Positions 27,682-35,097 of a stretch of 64,000 bases of DNA are shown one piece after another. The notes beneath the pieces were generated by a model, which was not told where the DNA came from, searched no databases, and worked only from the letters and a program-made list of their open reading frames with translations. Source of the stretch: Ignavibacteriales bacterium. Lineage in GTDB: Bacteria; Bacteroidota; Ignavibacteria; Ignavibacteriales; Ignavibacteriaceae. The translations under genes and the position numbers were made by a program. The stretch's first letter is position 1. Each line of letters opens with the position of its first letter. The stretch covers positions 62,001-126,000 of the forward strand of contig JADJIA010000002.1 of the NCBI GenBank assembly GCA_016707285.1. Direction: 5' to 3'.

Positions 27682-28570
27682 AACTTATCCTCTTTGGAAA
27701 GTTTAATTTCACTGTTGTGGTGTCATTATTTTCATCACGGAGATATCGGGTCTCAATTTTAAGCAGGTCCACCCATTTTTTAACTACTCTAAGACCCACT
27801 TTTGATGACTTTGACATATTTTCAGGGTCTTCGAGGGAGCTTTTGTTAAACCAATTGGCAAGTTTTTCAGAAATTGCTCCATTGTTGTGGATCATTACTT
27901 CAACAAATAATTCGGATTCTGTTAAAGTAATTTCAACTTTGGGGTCGTGATCCGGAGTGTGTTTCATTGCATTTCGAACTAGATCTTTTATGACCAGCGG
28001 AATTGCATCGGCGAACTCTTCATTGATGGCAATTTTTGTTTCACCGATTATTGTTACCGGAATCACCATTTTTAAAAGCGACTCCTCATGTTCATCTGAG
28101 GATATACGGAGGGTGCTGATTCCGTCTTTTATCAGGGCAATCTGTTCAGCGACTACTTCACTGAGAGCAAATTCAGTAAATTCATTGCTGTACTCAATAT
28201 CTTCTCTCCTGAGAAATAGAAGCAAAAGGTTCGTGAGGTCACGAATTTGGCGGGTGTGGTAATTGGCTTTTTTGATCTTTGGGTTGTCAAGGAACTTTGA
28301 CATTGACGAGACTGCAACATAAACATCTGTGTTTATCGAGTGAGCAAGTTCGTCAACTATTCGCTCCCAAGAAGTTGCGAGGTTTTTGAGTTCCTGTTCT
28401 CTGAAAACAGAGTTGAGATTTAATTCTTTTGCCTTGTCAAGGTCTCTGACATAATTGTTTAGGCTTTTTTCTTTTTCTATTTCCCGTAATTTAGTGTTTT
28501 GAAGTTCTATTTTAAGCAGTAAAACTTCGCGTTCGAGTTCCTTTATCTTTTCTTCAAGATTCTTTTCCAC
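27668..28570 (-). CDS. Soluble histidine-kinase-like ATPase
   Basis: A 300-aa cytosolic protein. A coiled coil (1-60) leads to a dimerisation region with the candidate phospho-acceptor in DELAHSINTD (H77), then an HATPase domain with the N-box VIKDLVRNAMKHTP (N200), HNNGAI in place of the usual DxGxG, and SKVGLRVVKKW as the last glycine box. It has no sensor or membrane domain, so input must come from a partner, possibly the 143-aa protein encoded just upstream. The start is a GTG with AAGGGA seven bases before it. It overlaps the receiver-protein gene by 14 bases, which makes the two an obvious kinase/receiver pair. Confidence 0.8.
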   Translation of the reverse strand: MEKNLEEKIKELEREVLLLKIELQNTKLREIEKEKSLNNYVRDLDKAKELNLNSVFREQELKNLATSWERIVDELAHSINTDVYVAVSSMSKFLDNPKIKKANYHTRQIRDLTNLLLLFLRREDIEYSNEFTEFALSEVVAEQIALIKDGISTLRISSDEHEESLLKMVIPVTIIGETKIAINEEFADAIPLVIKDLVRNAMKHTPDHDPKVEITLTESELFVEVMIHNNGAISEKLANWFNKSSLEDPENMSKSSKVGLRVVKKWVDLLKIETRYLRDENNDTTTVKLNFPKRISYEKN

Positions 28571-28651
28571 TCTCGTATTCCCTTATTTTTTCTTCAATTA
28601 TTCCACGGAAAAGGTTACCCGGGTTTCCCAAGTTACAACCGGGAAAATCTT

Positions 28652-29083
28652 TCAAAGTGTGTGGTTTCCCTTAACGCCATTGATGAAATAAAATCTGATG
28701 TTCTCATCAAACCAGTTTTCAATAGAATTGTCACTCACGAAAGCACCAAAAAAAGACGCAAACTCCGGAAAGAAAGATTCTATATCTTTCAGGTTTTCAT
28801 GTTTGTCTTTCACGAAATAAATGAAAGGGCGAACCTCACAAATTCTTGGGCTTCTTCGGGAAGTTTTCACCGACAAATTTAAAAACAGTACCTTACCTTT
28901 CCAGATTGCAGGAAAACTCCCTATCCTCTCAAAATTTTGCATCCATGAAGTATTGAGGATTTCTTTAAAGCTGATCAGATGAACCGATTCCTTCTTAATA
29001 AATAATCTTGGATAATATTTGATTAATAGTTGCAGTTCTTCAGTACGCACTGGTTTTGGTAGAGCAAAAATGTATGGCTTCAT
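28652..29083 (-). CDS. Orphan 143-aa protein, first gene of the CARF-associated operon
   Basis: I do not recognise this protein. It has 143 residues, no signal peptide or membrane helix, and is rich in aromatic and basic residues. It starts MKPYIFALPKPVRTEELQLL and ends FYFINGVKGNHTL, with alternating strand-like segments (GKVLFLNLSVKTS, EVRPFIYFV) and helices. This would suit a small alpha/beta sensor or adaptor fold. It is the promoter-proximal gene of the operon that continues with the soluble kinase (81-base gap) and the receiver/HEPN-like protein. By position it may supply the kinase with its input or act as a regulator of the effector. Confidence 0.65.
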   Translation of the reverse strand: MKPYIFALPKPVRTEELQLLIKYYPRLFIKKESVHLISFKEILNTSWMQNFERIGSFPAIWKGKVLFLNLSVKTSRRSPRICEVRPFIYFVKDKHENLKDIESFFPEFASFFGAFVSDNSIENWFDENIRFYFINGVKGNHTL

Positions 29084-29149
29084 TTCTTTTGTCTTAAAAC
29101 AAAGTCATTTTAATAATTTTATAACTTGTTCTTTAATATTGAGTGGGTC

Positions 29150-29166
29150 TGCCATCTCTTCTCCAA
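29150..29166 (-). promoter_or_regulatory. Candidate sigma54 (-24/-12) promoter, proximal
   Basis: Read on the minus strand, TTGGAGAAGAGATGGCA has the invariant GG and GC with ten bases between. The match outside these is modest. It would start transcription about 55 bases before the ATG of the 143-aa protein gene. Confidence 0.4.
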
Positions 29167-29239
29167 AATTCCAAAATGTGAATATGTAAATTAATCAGTT
29201 TTTGTTATATCTGAGGTTTATTCCCTCGGGGATGTATTA

Positions 29240-29255
29240 TTCAAGTAGCGTGCCA
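29240..29255 (-). promoter_or_regulatory. Candidate sigma54 (-24/-12) promoter, distal
   Basis: Read on the minus strand, TGGCACGCTACTTGAA has a perfect -24 element (TGGCACG) and a -12 element TTGAA in place of TTGCA, at correct spacing. The same TTGAA variant occurs in the candidate promoter of the FucP-like gene (37677-37692). It faces the operon whose divergent neighbour encodes a sigma54 activator. Confidence 0.5.
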
Positions 29256-29317
29256 AAGCGAGAAAGTTTTGTTTTGGGGTTAATAGTGGTCGTATTTGGA
29301 AGAGAAGATAAAAAATC

Positions 29318-29343
29318 TTACTTTAATAGTAAAAATATTTACT
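29318..29343. promoter_or_regulatory. Interleaved palindrome, possible activator binding site
   Basis: TTACT-5-AGTAA (29318-29332) shares its right half with AGTAAA-4-TTTACT (29328-29343). It lies 62 bases upstream of the distal -24 element and directly in front of the activator's own ATG at 29349. That position suits both enhancer and autoregulatory binding. Confidence 0.35.
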
Positions 29344-29348
29344 TTTAT

Positions 29349-30875
29349 ATGAAAATTTTACTTAGTTGGATTGGCAGGCAGGACATTTTGTCTGCTGTCA
29401 ATGAAAAAGAAGCTGCAATTGCTACTGCAGTAAAAGAGATACAGCCCGACAGAACAATATTGTTGAACAATTTTGCTCCGTCTGAAATTGGTAATTTTCT
29501 GAAATATATCTGGATGATTACAGAAAACAGGGCTGCAGTTCGACAAATATCTCTCACAACGCCAACTCGACATGAAGAGATTTACCCCTCAGTTTTGAAA
29601 ATAGTGGAAGAGACTCACAGTGCCTACCCTGAAGCAGAGTTGTTTTTCCATCTCAGTCCGGGCACTCCAGCCATGCATGCTGTATGGATTCTGATTGCCA
29701 AGACACAGATCAAAGCCCGGTTGATAGAAACGACGGCTGAAGATGGATTCAGAGAAGTTGAATTGCCCTTTGGAATTTCACTTGACTATTACCGTCCGAA
29801 GGTGGCTGAATTTGCTTCTGCTCAAAAATTCTTGTCAGCAGATGAGTTATCAAGCGACCCTGATTTTCAGGACATAATATTTAAATCGGAAATTATGACG
29901 CAACTTTTTAATAATGTGATCACAGTTTCACGATATGATATCCCGATTTTGCTGGAAGGAGAGACCGGAACAGGTAAAGAAGTTTTGGCAAATCTCATCC
30001 ATAAAAAGAGCGACCGAAAGGAGAAACCATTTATAGCAATAAACTGTGGTGCGATTGCCAAAGACATAATGGAGTCGGAACTATTTGGATATGTTAAAGG
30101 TGCTTTTACAGGCGCGATATCTGATAAAAAAGGATATTTTGAAGCTGCCGATGGAGGCACGATATTTTTAGACGAAATTGGGGATCTTCCGACTGAGGCC
30201 CAGGTGAAGATACTTCGGATTTTAAATGACGGCAGTTTTACCAGGGTTGGCAGTGCGGTGATATCCAAAACCAATGTAAGAGTTATTGCCGCAACCCATA
30301 AATCGCTATTTCAACAAGTGGGATCAGGGGATTTCAGAGAAGATCTTTTTTACAGACTGGCGGTTGTGAGATTTGAGATTCCACCACTTCGGGAGAGAAG
30401 AGAAGACCTGAAATATTTGATCGAAAAACTCTTTTCAAAGATAAGTGGACACTTCAAAAAAAGCAAAATATCTCTTTCCACTGAGGCAAATGAAATGCTC
30501 AGATTGCATGAATGGAAAGGCAATATACGAGAATTGATAAACACTCTTCAGAGATTAATTATCTTAACTCCGGGTGAATATATTACCGGGGAAGAGACAA
30601 AAAAAGCACTTTACCACACAGTTAAACCGGATCAGAAAACGGAAATTTCAGATGAGGCTTTTGATTCGAATTACAAACAGCCGGGCTCAGATGCGAATAA
30701 TTACCAACATGAGGAAAATTTTAATGTAAATCAACATATTGCGGAACTTTTTACCCGGCTTTATGATGGTGCACAAAAAAGGGCTAACACAAAGAAGGAA
30801 ATCGCATTACTTATGGGTTTTGAGAATCATCAGACATTGGACAACTGGATCAAGAAATATTATCGCTTGGGATAA
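29349..30875 (+). CDS. Sigma54-dependent activator with CARF-like (RtcR-type) sensor domain
   Basis: A 508-aa transcription activator. Residues 1-150 look like a CARF domain: an N-terminal strand and loop (MKILLSWIGRQD) and the ligand-pocket-like motif HLSPGTPAM (101-109), as in RtcR and other CARF proteins that sense RNA-derived ligands or cyclic oligonucleotides. The AAA domain has Walker A GETGTGKE (204-211), the sigma54-contacting GAFTGA loop (251-256), Walker B TIFLDEIGD and FREDLFYRL. A C-terminal helix-turn-helix is at about 475-505. The frame extends back to 29202, but the ATG at 29349 begins the first conserved strand. It is divergent from the 143-aa/kinase/receiver operon, its likely target. 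No rtcA/rtcB or CRISPR genes are in the window. Confidence 0.85.
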   Translation: MKILLSWIGRQDILSAVNEKEAAIATAVKEIQPDRTILLNNFAPSEIGNFLKYIWMITENRAAVRQISLTTPTRHEEIYPSVLKIVEETHSAYPEAELFFHLSPGTPAMHAVWILIAKTQIKARLIETTAEDGFREVELPFGISLDYYRPKVAEFASAQKFLSADELSSDPDFQDIIFKSEIMTQLFNNVITVSRYDIPILLEGETGTGKEVLANLIHKKSDRKEKPFIAINCGAIAKDIMESELFGYVKGAFTGAISDKKGYFEAADGGTIFLDEIGDLPTEAQVKILRILNDGSFTRVGSAVISKTNVRVIAATHKSLFQQVGSGDFREDLFYRLAVVRFEIPPLRERREDLKYLIEKLFSKISGHFKKSKISLSTEANEMLRLHEWKGNIRELINTLQRLIILTPGEYITGEETKKALYHTVKPDQKTEISDEAFDSNYKQPGSDANNYQHEENFNVNQHIAELFTRLYDGAQKRANTKKEIALLMGFENHQTLDNWIKKYYRLG

Positions 30876-30996
30876 CCTCTGTCCGGACAGGACCCCTTTT
30901 TGGGTGAACAAGTATAAGTCACCCTTGATAGCGAAATAAATTTTAAGAATACTTCGCTTTGCAACTTAATTATAATAAAATCGAGACCCAATCAAT

Positions 30997-31161
30997 ATGG
31001 ATAAAGAAGAAATCGCTATTCGCGAACAAGCAATCATAGAGCTAATTGAAGTATTCAGTTCGAAGTATTTAAATGAAGAAATTCATGAACTTTGTGTTAA
31101 ATTAGTAAAAAAACTTGGCAGAAAAAGAGATGTCCTGTTTGTATCAGATTTAAACATTTAA
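30997..31161 (+). CDS. 54-aa protein, resembles the N-terminus of DUF6398
   Basis: A short ORF of 54 residues, MDKEEIAIREQAIIELIEVF to FVSDLNI. The pattern YLNEEIHELCVKLVKKLGRKR resembles the first half of DUF6398 proteins, which normally continue with a tryptophan-containing segment that is missing here, so this may be a truncated copy. No clear Shine-Dalgarno sequence is visible. Its last 12 bases overlap the 3' end of the convergent HicA-like gene. It may be a remnant or a small independent gene. Confidence 0.5.
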   Translation: MDKEEIAIREQAIIELIEVFSSKYLNEEIHELCVKLVKKLGRKRDVLFVSDLNI

Positions 31162-31374
31162 AAAGTCATCTACAGAAACATCAGCTTGTTTTAAAATTGC
31201 AGCAAGTGTTCCTTCAGGCATATCTCCGGGATGATTGGGGATAGTAGTATATTTTTTATGAATCGGTTGATACCAAATTTCATGACTCCCGGCAGCCTGA
31301 CGATAGAAAATAAAACCAAATTTTTTCAATTTTTTCACAATTTGGCGATATTTGAATCCTGACAATCTGCCCAA
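31150..31374 (-). CDS. hicA: HicA-like toxin of a type II toxin-antitoxin pair
   Basis: A 74-aa protein of the HicA/YcfA double-stranded-RNA-binding-fold family. It has KKLKKFGFIFYRQAAGSHEIW, with the catalytic histidine in GSH, followed by TTIPNHPGDMPEGTLAAILKQA. HicA toxins are mRNA interferases. It lies five bases downstream of a HicB-like gene. The order antitoxin-then-toxin is the reverse of the classical hicAB order, but is common among HicBA pairs. Its 3' end overlaps the convergent 54-aa ORF. Confidence 0.9.
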   Translation of the reverse strand: MGRLSGFKYRQIVKKLKKFGFIFYRQAAGSHEIWYQPIHKKYTTIPNHPGDMPEGTLAAILKQADVSVDDFLNV

Positions 31375-31379
31375 TCTTA

Positions 31380-31613
31380 TTAAACTCCAACAACGATTGG
31401 GAAATCAAATGATTTTTGTTCCTGGATCGAAAGCTCAGGTATTGGAATTATCAAATCCTGAGCCTCAATAAGTTTTTTTGCGACATCTCTGGCTATTTCG
31501 ATAGTCTCTGAAATTGTTCGTCCCTGAGCTATCAAACCTTGGATATCTTCGGATGTTGCCAGGAAGACACCCTCCGGCAATTTTTCAATATGGATATTTA
31601 TTACTCGTTCCAA
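31380..31613 (-). CDS. hicB: HicB-like antitoxin
   Basis: A 77-aa protein with the partial RNase-H-like fold of HicB antitoxins (INIHIEKLPEGVFLATSEDIQGLIAQGRT, then ETIEIARDVAKKLIEAQ). It has no C-terminal DNA-binding domain, so it probably neutralises the toxin without direct autoregulation, or depends on another factor for repression. It is co-transcribed with the HicA-like gene, five bases downstream. Confidence 0.87.
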   Translation of the reverse strand: MERVINIHIEKLPEGVFLATSEDIQGLIAQGRTISETIEIARDVAKKLIEAQDLIIPIPELSIQEQKSFDFPIVVGV

Positions 31614-31778
31614 AAAGACCTCATTTTTTTACTTCTTAGATGCAAGATATATAATCAAGTAAGAGAAATAAAACCTAAAATTCTTCAACTGGTATTTGTT
31701 TTTTGGAAAATCTTGTCAAGGTTCAGGAAAAAGCAGATTCTACAATTGTAATAAAAATCACTTCCCTGGGAATACATG

Positions 31779-32114
31779 TTATTCCTTAAACACTTCCTCG
31801 GCGATATATTCTCCAATGCTTAAAGAAGCTGTCGCTGCCGGGGATGGAGCATTAAGCACATGTAACATGTTTTTGGTGTGTTTTAAGTAGAAATCATCGA
31901 GCAGTTTACCATTCCGGTCAAGAGCCTGGGCTCGCACACCGGCACCACCTTTTACCAGATCACTCTCCTGAATCGCAGGCAACAGTTTTTGTAGAGCTTC
32001 GGTGAATGCGGTTTTGTTAAACGAACGGTATATCTCTTTTAGTCCCATGGAGGCATACTTACTGCTCATTTTCAGGTAACCGGGGAAGGTCAAAAACTCA
32101 ATTGTATCACTCAT
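31779..32114 (-). CDS. lhgO: L-2-hydroxyglutarate oxidase, C-terminal part (split gene)
   Basis: A 111-aa ORF equivalent to the C-terminal quarter of LhgO-type FAD oxidases: EFLTFPGYLKM, then DLVKGGAGVRAQALDRNGKLLDDF and HVLNAPSPAATASLSIGEYI, which includes FAD-contacting residues. Its ATG overlaps the TGA of the N-terminal part by four bases (ATGA), and the two products join with no missing or extra residues compared with the family. It therefore looks like a single gene interrupted by a one-base frameshift. Coupled translation of two fragments that assemble is possible but less likely. Confidence 0.8.
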   Translation of the reverse strand: MSDTIEFLTFPGYLKMSSKYASMGLKEIYRSFNKTAFTEALQKLLPAIQESDLVKGGAGVRAQALDRNGKLLDDFYLKHTKNMLHVLNAPSPAATASLSIGEYIAEEVFKE

Positions 32115-32971
32115 ACTAAAGTCAGACCAGCTATATCCTTCTCTTTAAAAGCAGGTACAGCGTTTGGACCGGCTTCAACTCCCCCTTTTGCCATTCGGGT
32201 GAAATGAACACCGAGGAAAGGGAATGCCGGATCGGGTACCGGATAGATAAGATTGTTAACAAGAAATTCTTTTTCGGGTACAAGTTTAAAATATTCGCCG
32301 CGGAACGGAATGATCTTAATTTCGGGATCAACGCCACATAACTGAGCAATAACATCTGATTGCAGACCACCACAATTAATTAAAAATTTGGTTTCATAAT
32401 CTCCCGTGGAAGTAAGAAGAGTTAACTCATCCCGATGTTGACGGAGTTGAATAAATTCACAATTCAGTTTTATCTCACCACCGAGATTTTCGATCAGTTC
32501 AGCAAGTTTTTTAACCACTTTTGTGTAATCCACGATACCGGTTTGCGGTACAAAAAGTCCCTCAATTCCTGCACAGTATGGTTCATAATCTCTGATTTCT
32601 TTGAAGTCAAGTCGTTTTAAACCTGTAAGACCGTTGGCTTTACCTCGCATTTCAATATCATTTAGTCGAAAAATCTCGTTTTGGGTGGTTGCTACAACAA
32701 TTTTCCCACATCTTTCATGGTGGATGTTATGTTCCTCGCAAAACTGGTACATCATTTCTCTGCCTGTTGTGCAGTTTTTGGCTTTGAGTGAACCTGGTTT
32801 GTAATAAAGTCCTGAGTGGATAACCCCGCTGTTATTACCTGTTTGATGTTTTGAGAGGTAGGGTGCTTTTTCGATAAGGAGGAGTTTAGAGCCGGGTTTC
32901 TTTTTAAGGATTGAGTAAGCGGTTGCCGCCCCGACGATACCGCCACCGATGATAACATAGTCGTAATTCAT
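32111..32971 (-). CDS. lhgO: L-2-hydroxyglutarate oxidase, N-terminal part (split gene)
   Basis: A 286-aa ORF with the DAO-type FAD-binding N-terminus (YDYVIIGGGIVGAATAYSIL), then NNSGVIHSGLYYKPGSLKA, QTGIVDYTKVV and FLGVHFTRMAKGGVEAGPNA, all typical of LhgO, which oxidises L-2-hydroxyglutarate to 2-oxoglutarate at the membrane quinone pool. Translation stops after EKDIAGLTLV, where the family would continue into the segment encoded in the next frame at 31779-32114. The ATG at 32971 is preferred to an upstream TTG at 32983. Without the C-terminal part the product should be inactive. Confidence 0.85.
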   Translation of the reverse strand: MNYDYVIIGGGIVGAATAYSILKKKPGSKLLLIEKAPYLSKHQTGNNSGVIHSGLYYKPGSLKAKNCTTGREMMYQFCEEHNIHHERCGKIVVATTQNEIFRLNDIEMRGKANGLTGLKRLDFKEIRDYEPYCAGIEGLFVPQTGIVDYTKVVKKLAELIENLGGEIKLNCEFIQLRQHRDELTLLTSTGDYETKFLINCGGLQSDVIAQLCGVDPEIKIIPFRGEYFKLVPEKEFLVNNLIYPVPDPAFPFLGVHFTRMAKGGVEAGPNAVPAFKEKDIAGLTLV

Positions 32972-33049
32972 AATAAACTTCAATTGCTAAATTTGGTAAA
33001 ACTGAATTGAAATTTAGTTAAATATTTTGATTAGTAGGATAGTTAGGAG

Positions 33050-33130
33050 AGGGGACGCAGATACACGCAGATGGGATTTTGAAATAGTTCCACGGATATA
33101 ACGGATTGAGCACGGATTTTCACGGATGGA
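33050..33130 (+). repeat. Dispersed intergenic repeat, copy 2
   Basis: It contains GGGGACGCAGATACACGCAG and then AAATAGTTCCACGGAT with two further CACGGAT-type words. The second half is about 85% identical by eye to 42152-42200. It lies between the lhgO remnant and the SurA-like gene, with no coding content. Confidence 0.7.
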
Positions 33131-33144
33131 TTTTTTGTTTATAT

Positions 33145-33243
33145 CACTGAAGTTCTGATCACTGAAGTTCTGAGTTTCCGAAGTTCTGAAGTTCTGAGGT
33201 TCTGAATTTCTGAGGTTCCGAAGTTCTGAGTTTCCGAGGTTCC
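33145..33243. repeat. Degenerate tandem repeat of a 9-10 base unit
   Basis: About nine head-to-tail variants of CTGAAGTTCT / CCGAGGTTCT run up to the stop codon of the SurA-like gene. Alternation between GAAGTTCTGA and GAGGTTCCGA is regular. It is possibly prone to slippage; its function is unknown. Confidence 0.7.
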
Positions 33244-35085
33244 CTACGGAATAAGCTCCTGCCGAAGTTGGTTGATGTCTATGAAGTCAGCCCAGTTGTC
33301 GAGGAGGGGAACAGCGGTAATTCTGCCGCCAAATCCCATGAGGCGGTGAACAAACATTACAATATTAGAAGTTTTTATATCTTTTAGTTCCGATTCAAAG
33401 GCTTTTGCGTTATATTTTTGGGCAAGTCCGGCGGTTTTGTTTGAAAGGAACTTGTTGAGTTTCTTCTGGAAAAGATAGGTTCTTAATTGCTCTTTTGAAT
33501 TTTCATATTCAAATTTTAGAGAATCATTCATGCTGCTTTTTGCAGTAACCATGATCAAGGAATAACCATCACCTCTTTTAATAGGTCCATAAAGTTGGTT
33601 TAAATCGAGTTTACTTGCGATGATGCCAATGTCACCAAGAAAAACTGCCGGTTGTAGTCCTGTTTCTCCGTTTTCGTTTACAAGTGGATCAGTTTTTCCC
33701 CGTGATTTTAATATATCGCCAAAAGATTTTCCTTTTCCTGTCTCATTCAACACAACTTCAATTTCATTAAGATCTTTAACGGTTAAAAGTTGAATATTTA
33801 CAAGAACAAAGTCTTTATCCTTTAAAACATCCTGTCGGTAATAGTCTTCAATTTCGGCATCACTAACTCGTGCAGAATCGAGAAATGAAACTTTCATTAC
33901 CTGTGCAAGAAGGTTTTGTTTCCATGATTCCAGATCCGCAGTAACAGATTTTAACGATTTTAAACCTTTTTTTTCAGCTTCAAAAGTGAGCAACTGTTGT
34001 TGAACAAAATCTTTTGCCAATTTACTTAGTCGCTTAAAAACCTCAATTTTTGACTGTGATTTAAATTCAGGTTCTTCCAGTGCCAGGGATGCAAGGAAAT
34101 CAAAAACAGTGACTTCTCTTCCGTCAACGATGAAGAGATTGGAGTCGGGTCTATTGGTTCTTAGTGAAGCTCTCAATCTTTGGAAATCCTTGGCAGTCAG
34201 AATGTATTTGAATCCGGTTGAATCATTTTGAGCAGGGGGCAGAGCTGAGATTAAATCAAAGATATCATCGGCAACAAAATGAAAAGCTCCACCATCGATG
34301 TTAATTTTATATTCAGCGAGCAATCCACTCAGATATTCTTTCATTCTGTGGAGGGCGCGACGGTCTTTCACAGTTTGTTTGATTTTATCAACAACTTTAG
34401 ATTCGGCAATATCAACCGCCTGAAAAATAACATTATCAATGTGAAAGATAATCCAGCCATTTTCACTGTTAATTGGCTGTGTCGATTTCCCCGGGTTAAG
34501 TGCAAAAACTGAATCCTCGATTTCTTCATCCTGAAGTACCCCAAGTTTCAACTCCATCGGGATAATCTGTATGGAAGAAAATTCAGGTAACTTTATGAGG
34601 GAATCAAGTTTTTTACCGGAAGCCAGAGAGGAATAAATTTGTTCGATTAACTTCTTGTCGGGAGACGACAGAATCGAGGTTTTAATCGTTTTAGCAGCTT
34701 TTACGAGGGCATTGTTTACATCGGCTGCACTCAGTTTAATTTTACTTTCCACTTCCATTTTAAAGAGTGCATCCCTGAGGAAAAGGTCTTCGAGAGGTCT
34801 AAAGTAAAATCGGAATTCTTCAGACAGGTCGACTCCCTGATTCACTGCTTCAAGGTACCAGAGTTTTTCAGCAATAAGGGAATAGAGGAAATCAGCCTTT
34901 AGAGAATCCTTGTTCCACCCGTTTTTGTGTGAGAGGAAGGGGGAGAGTTCAAATCGTGTCTTAAAATCTCTTTCAGTTATTCTCGATCCACCAATTGTGG
35001 CAAGAATTTTCCCATCGGGTTGGGCAGAGATCACCGAAAAAAATGAAACAAAAAACAGAAGAATAACAGAGGCTCTTTTAAACAT
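33244..35085 (-). CDS. SurA-like periplasmic peptidyl-prolyl isomerase
   Basis: A 613-aa exported protein with a signal peptide (MFKRASVILLFFVSFFSVISAQ), a SurA N-terminal-like helical domain (ILATIGGSRITERDFKTRFE), and parvulin-like segments in the middle and near the C-terminus (GKGKSFGDILKSRGK, ETGLQPAVFLGDIG, KRGDGYSLIMV). It is predicted to assist folding of outer-membrane or secreted proteins. The ATG at 35085 was chosen because it starts the signal peptide, 12 bases after the GH5 stop. It is the third gene of an operon with a sugar transporter and a GH5 glucanase, which links its expression to glucan use. Confidence 0.8.
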   Translation of the reverse strand: MFKRASVILLFFVSFFSVISAQPDGKILATIGGSRITERDFKTRFELSPFLSHKNGWNKDSLKADFLYSLIAEKLWYLEAVNQGVDLSEEFRFYFRPLEDLFLRDALFKMEVESKIKLSAADVNNALVKAAKTIKTSILSSPDKKLIEQIYSSLASGKKLDSLIKLPEFSSIQIIPMELKLGVLQDEEIEDSVFALNPGKSTQPINSENGWIIFHIDNVIFQAVDIAESKVVDKIKQTVKDRRALHRMKEYLSGLLAEYKINIDGGAFHFVADDIFDLISALPPAQNDSTGFKYILTAKDFQRLRASLRTNRPDSNLFIVDGREVTVFDFLASLALEEPEFKSQSKIEVFKRLSKLAKDFVQQQLLTFEAEKKGLKSLKSVTADLESWKQNLLAQVMKVSFLDSARVSDAEIEDYYRQDVLKDKDFVLVNIQLLTVKDLNEIEVVLNETGKGKSFGDILKSRGKTDPLVNENGETGLQPAVFLGDIGIIASKLDLNQLYGPIKRGDGYSLIMVTAKSSMNDSLKFEYENSKEQLRTYLFQKKLNKFLSNKTAGLAQKYNAKAFESELKDIKTSNIVMFVHRLMGFGGRITAVPLLDNWADFIDINQLRQELIP

Positions 35086-35097
35086 AATTTCCAAAAA

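Noticed and set aside
26617..30875. A type III CRISPR system supplying the CARF ligand
   Set aside because: No CRISPR repeats, Cas10 or other cas genes are visible anywhere in the window; the CARF-like domain is better compared with RtcR.
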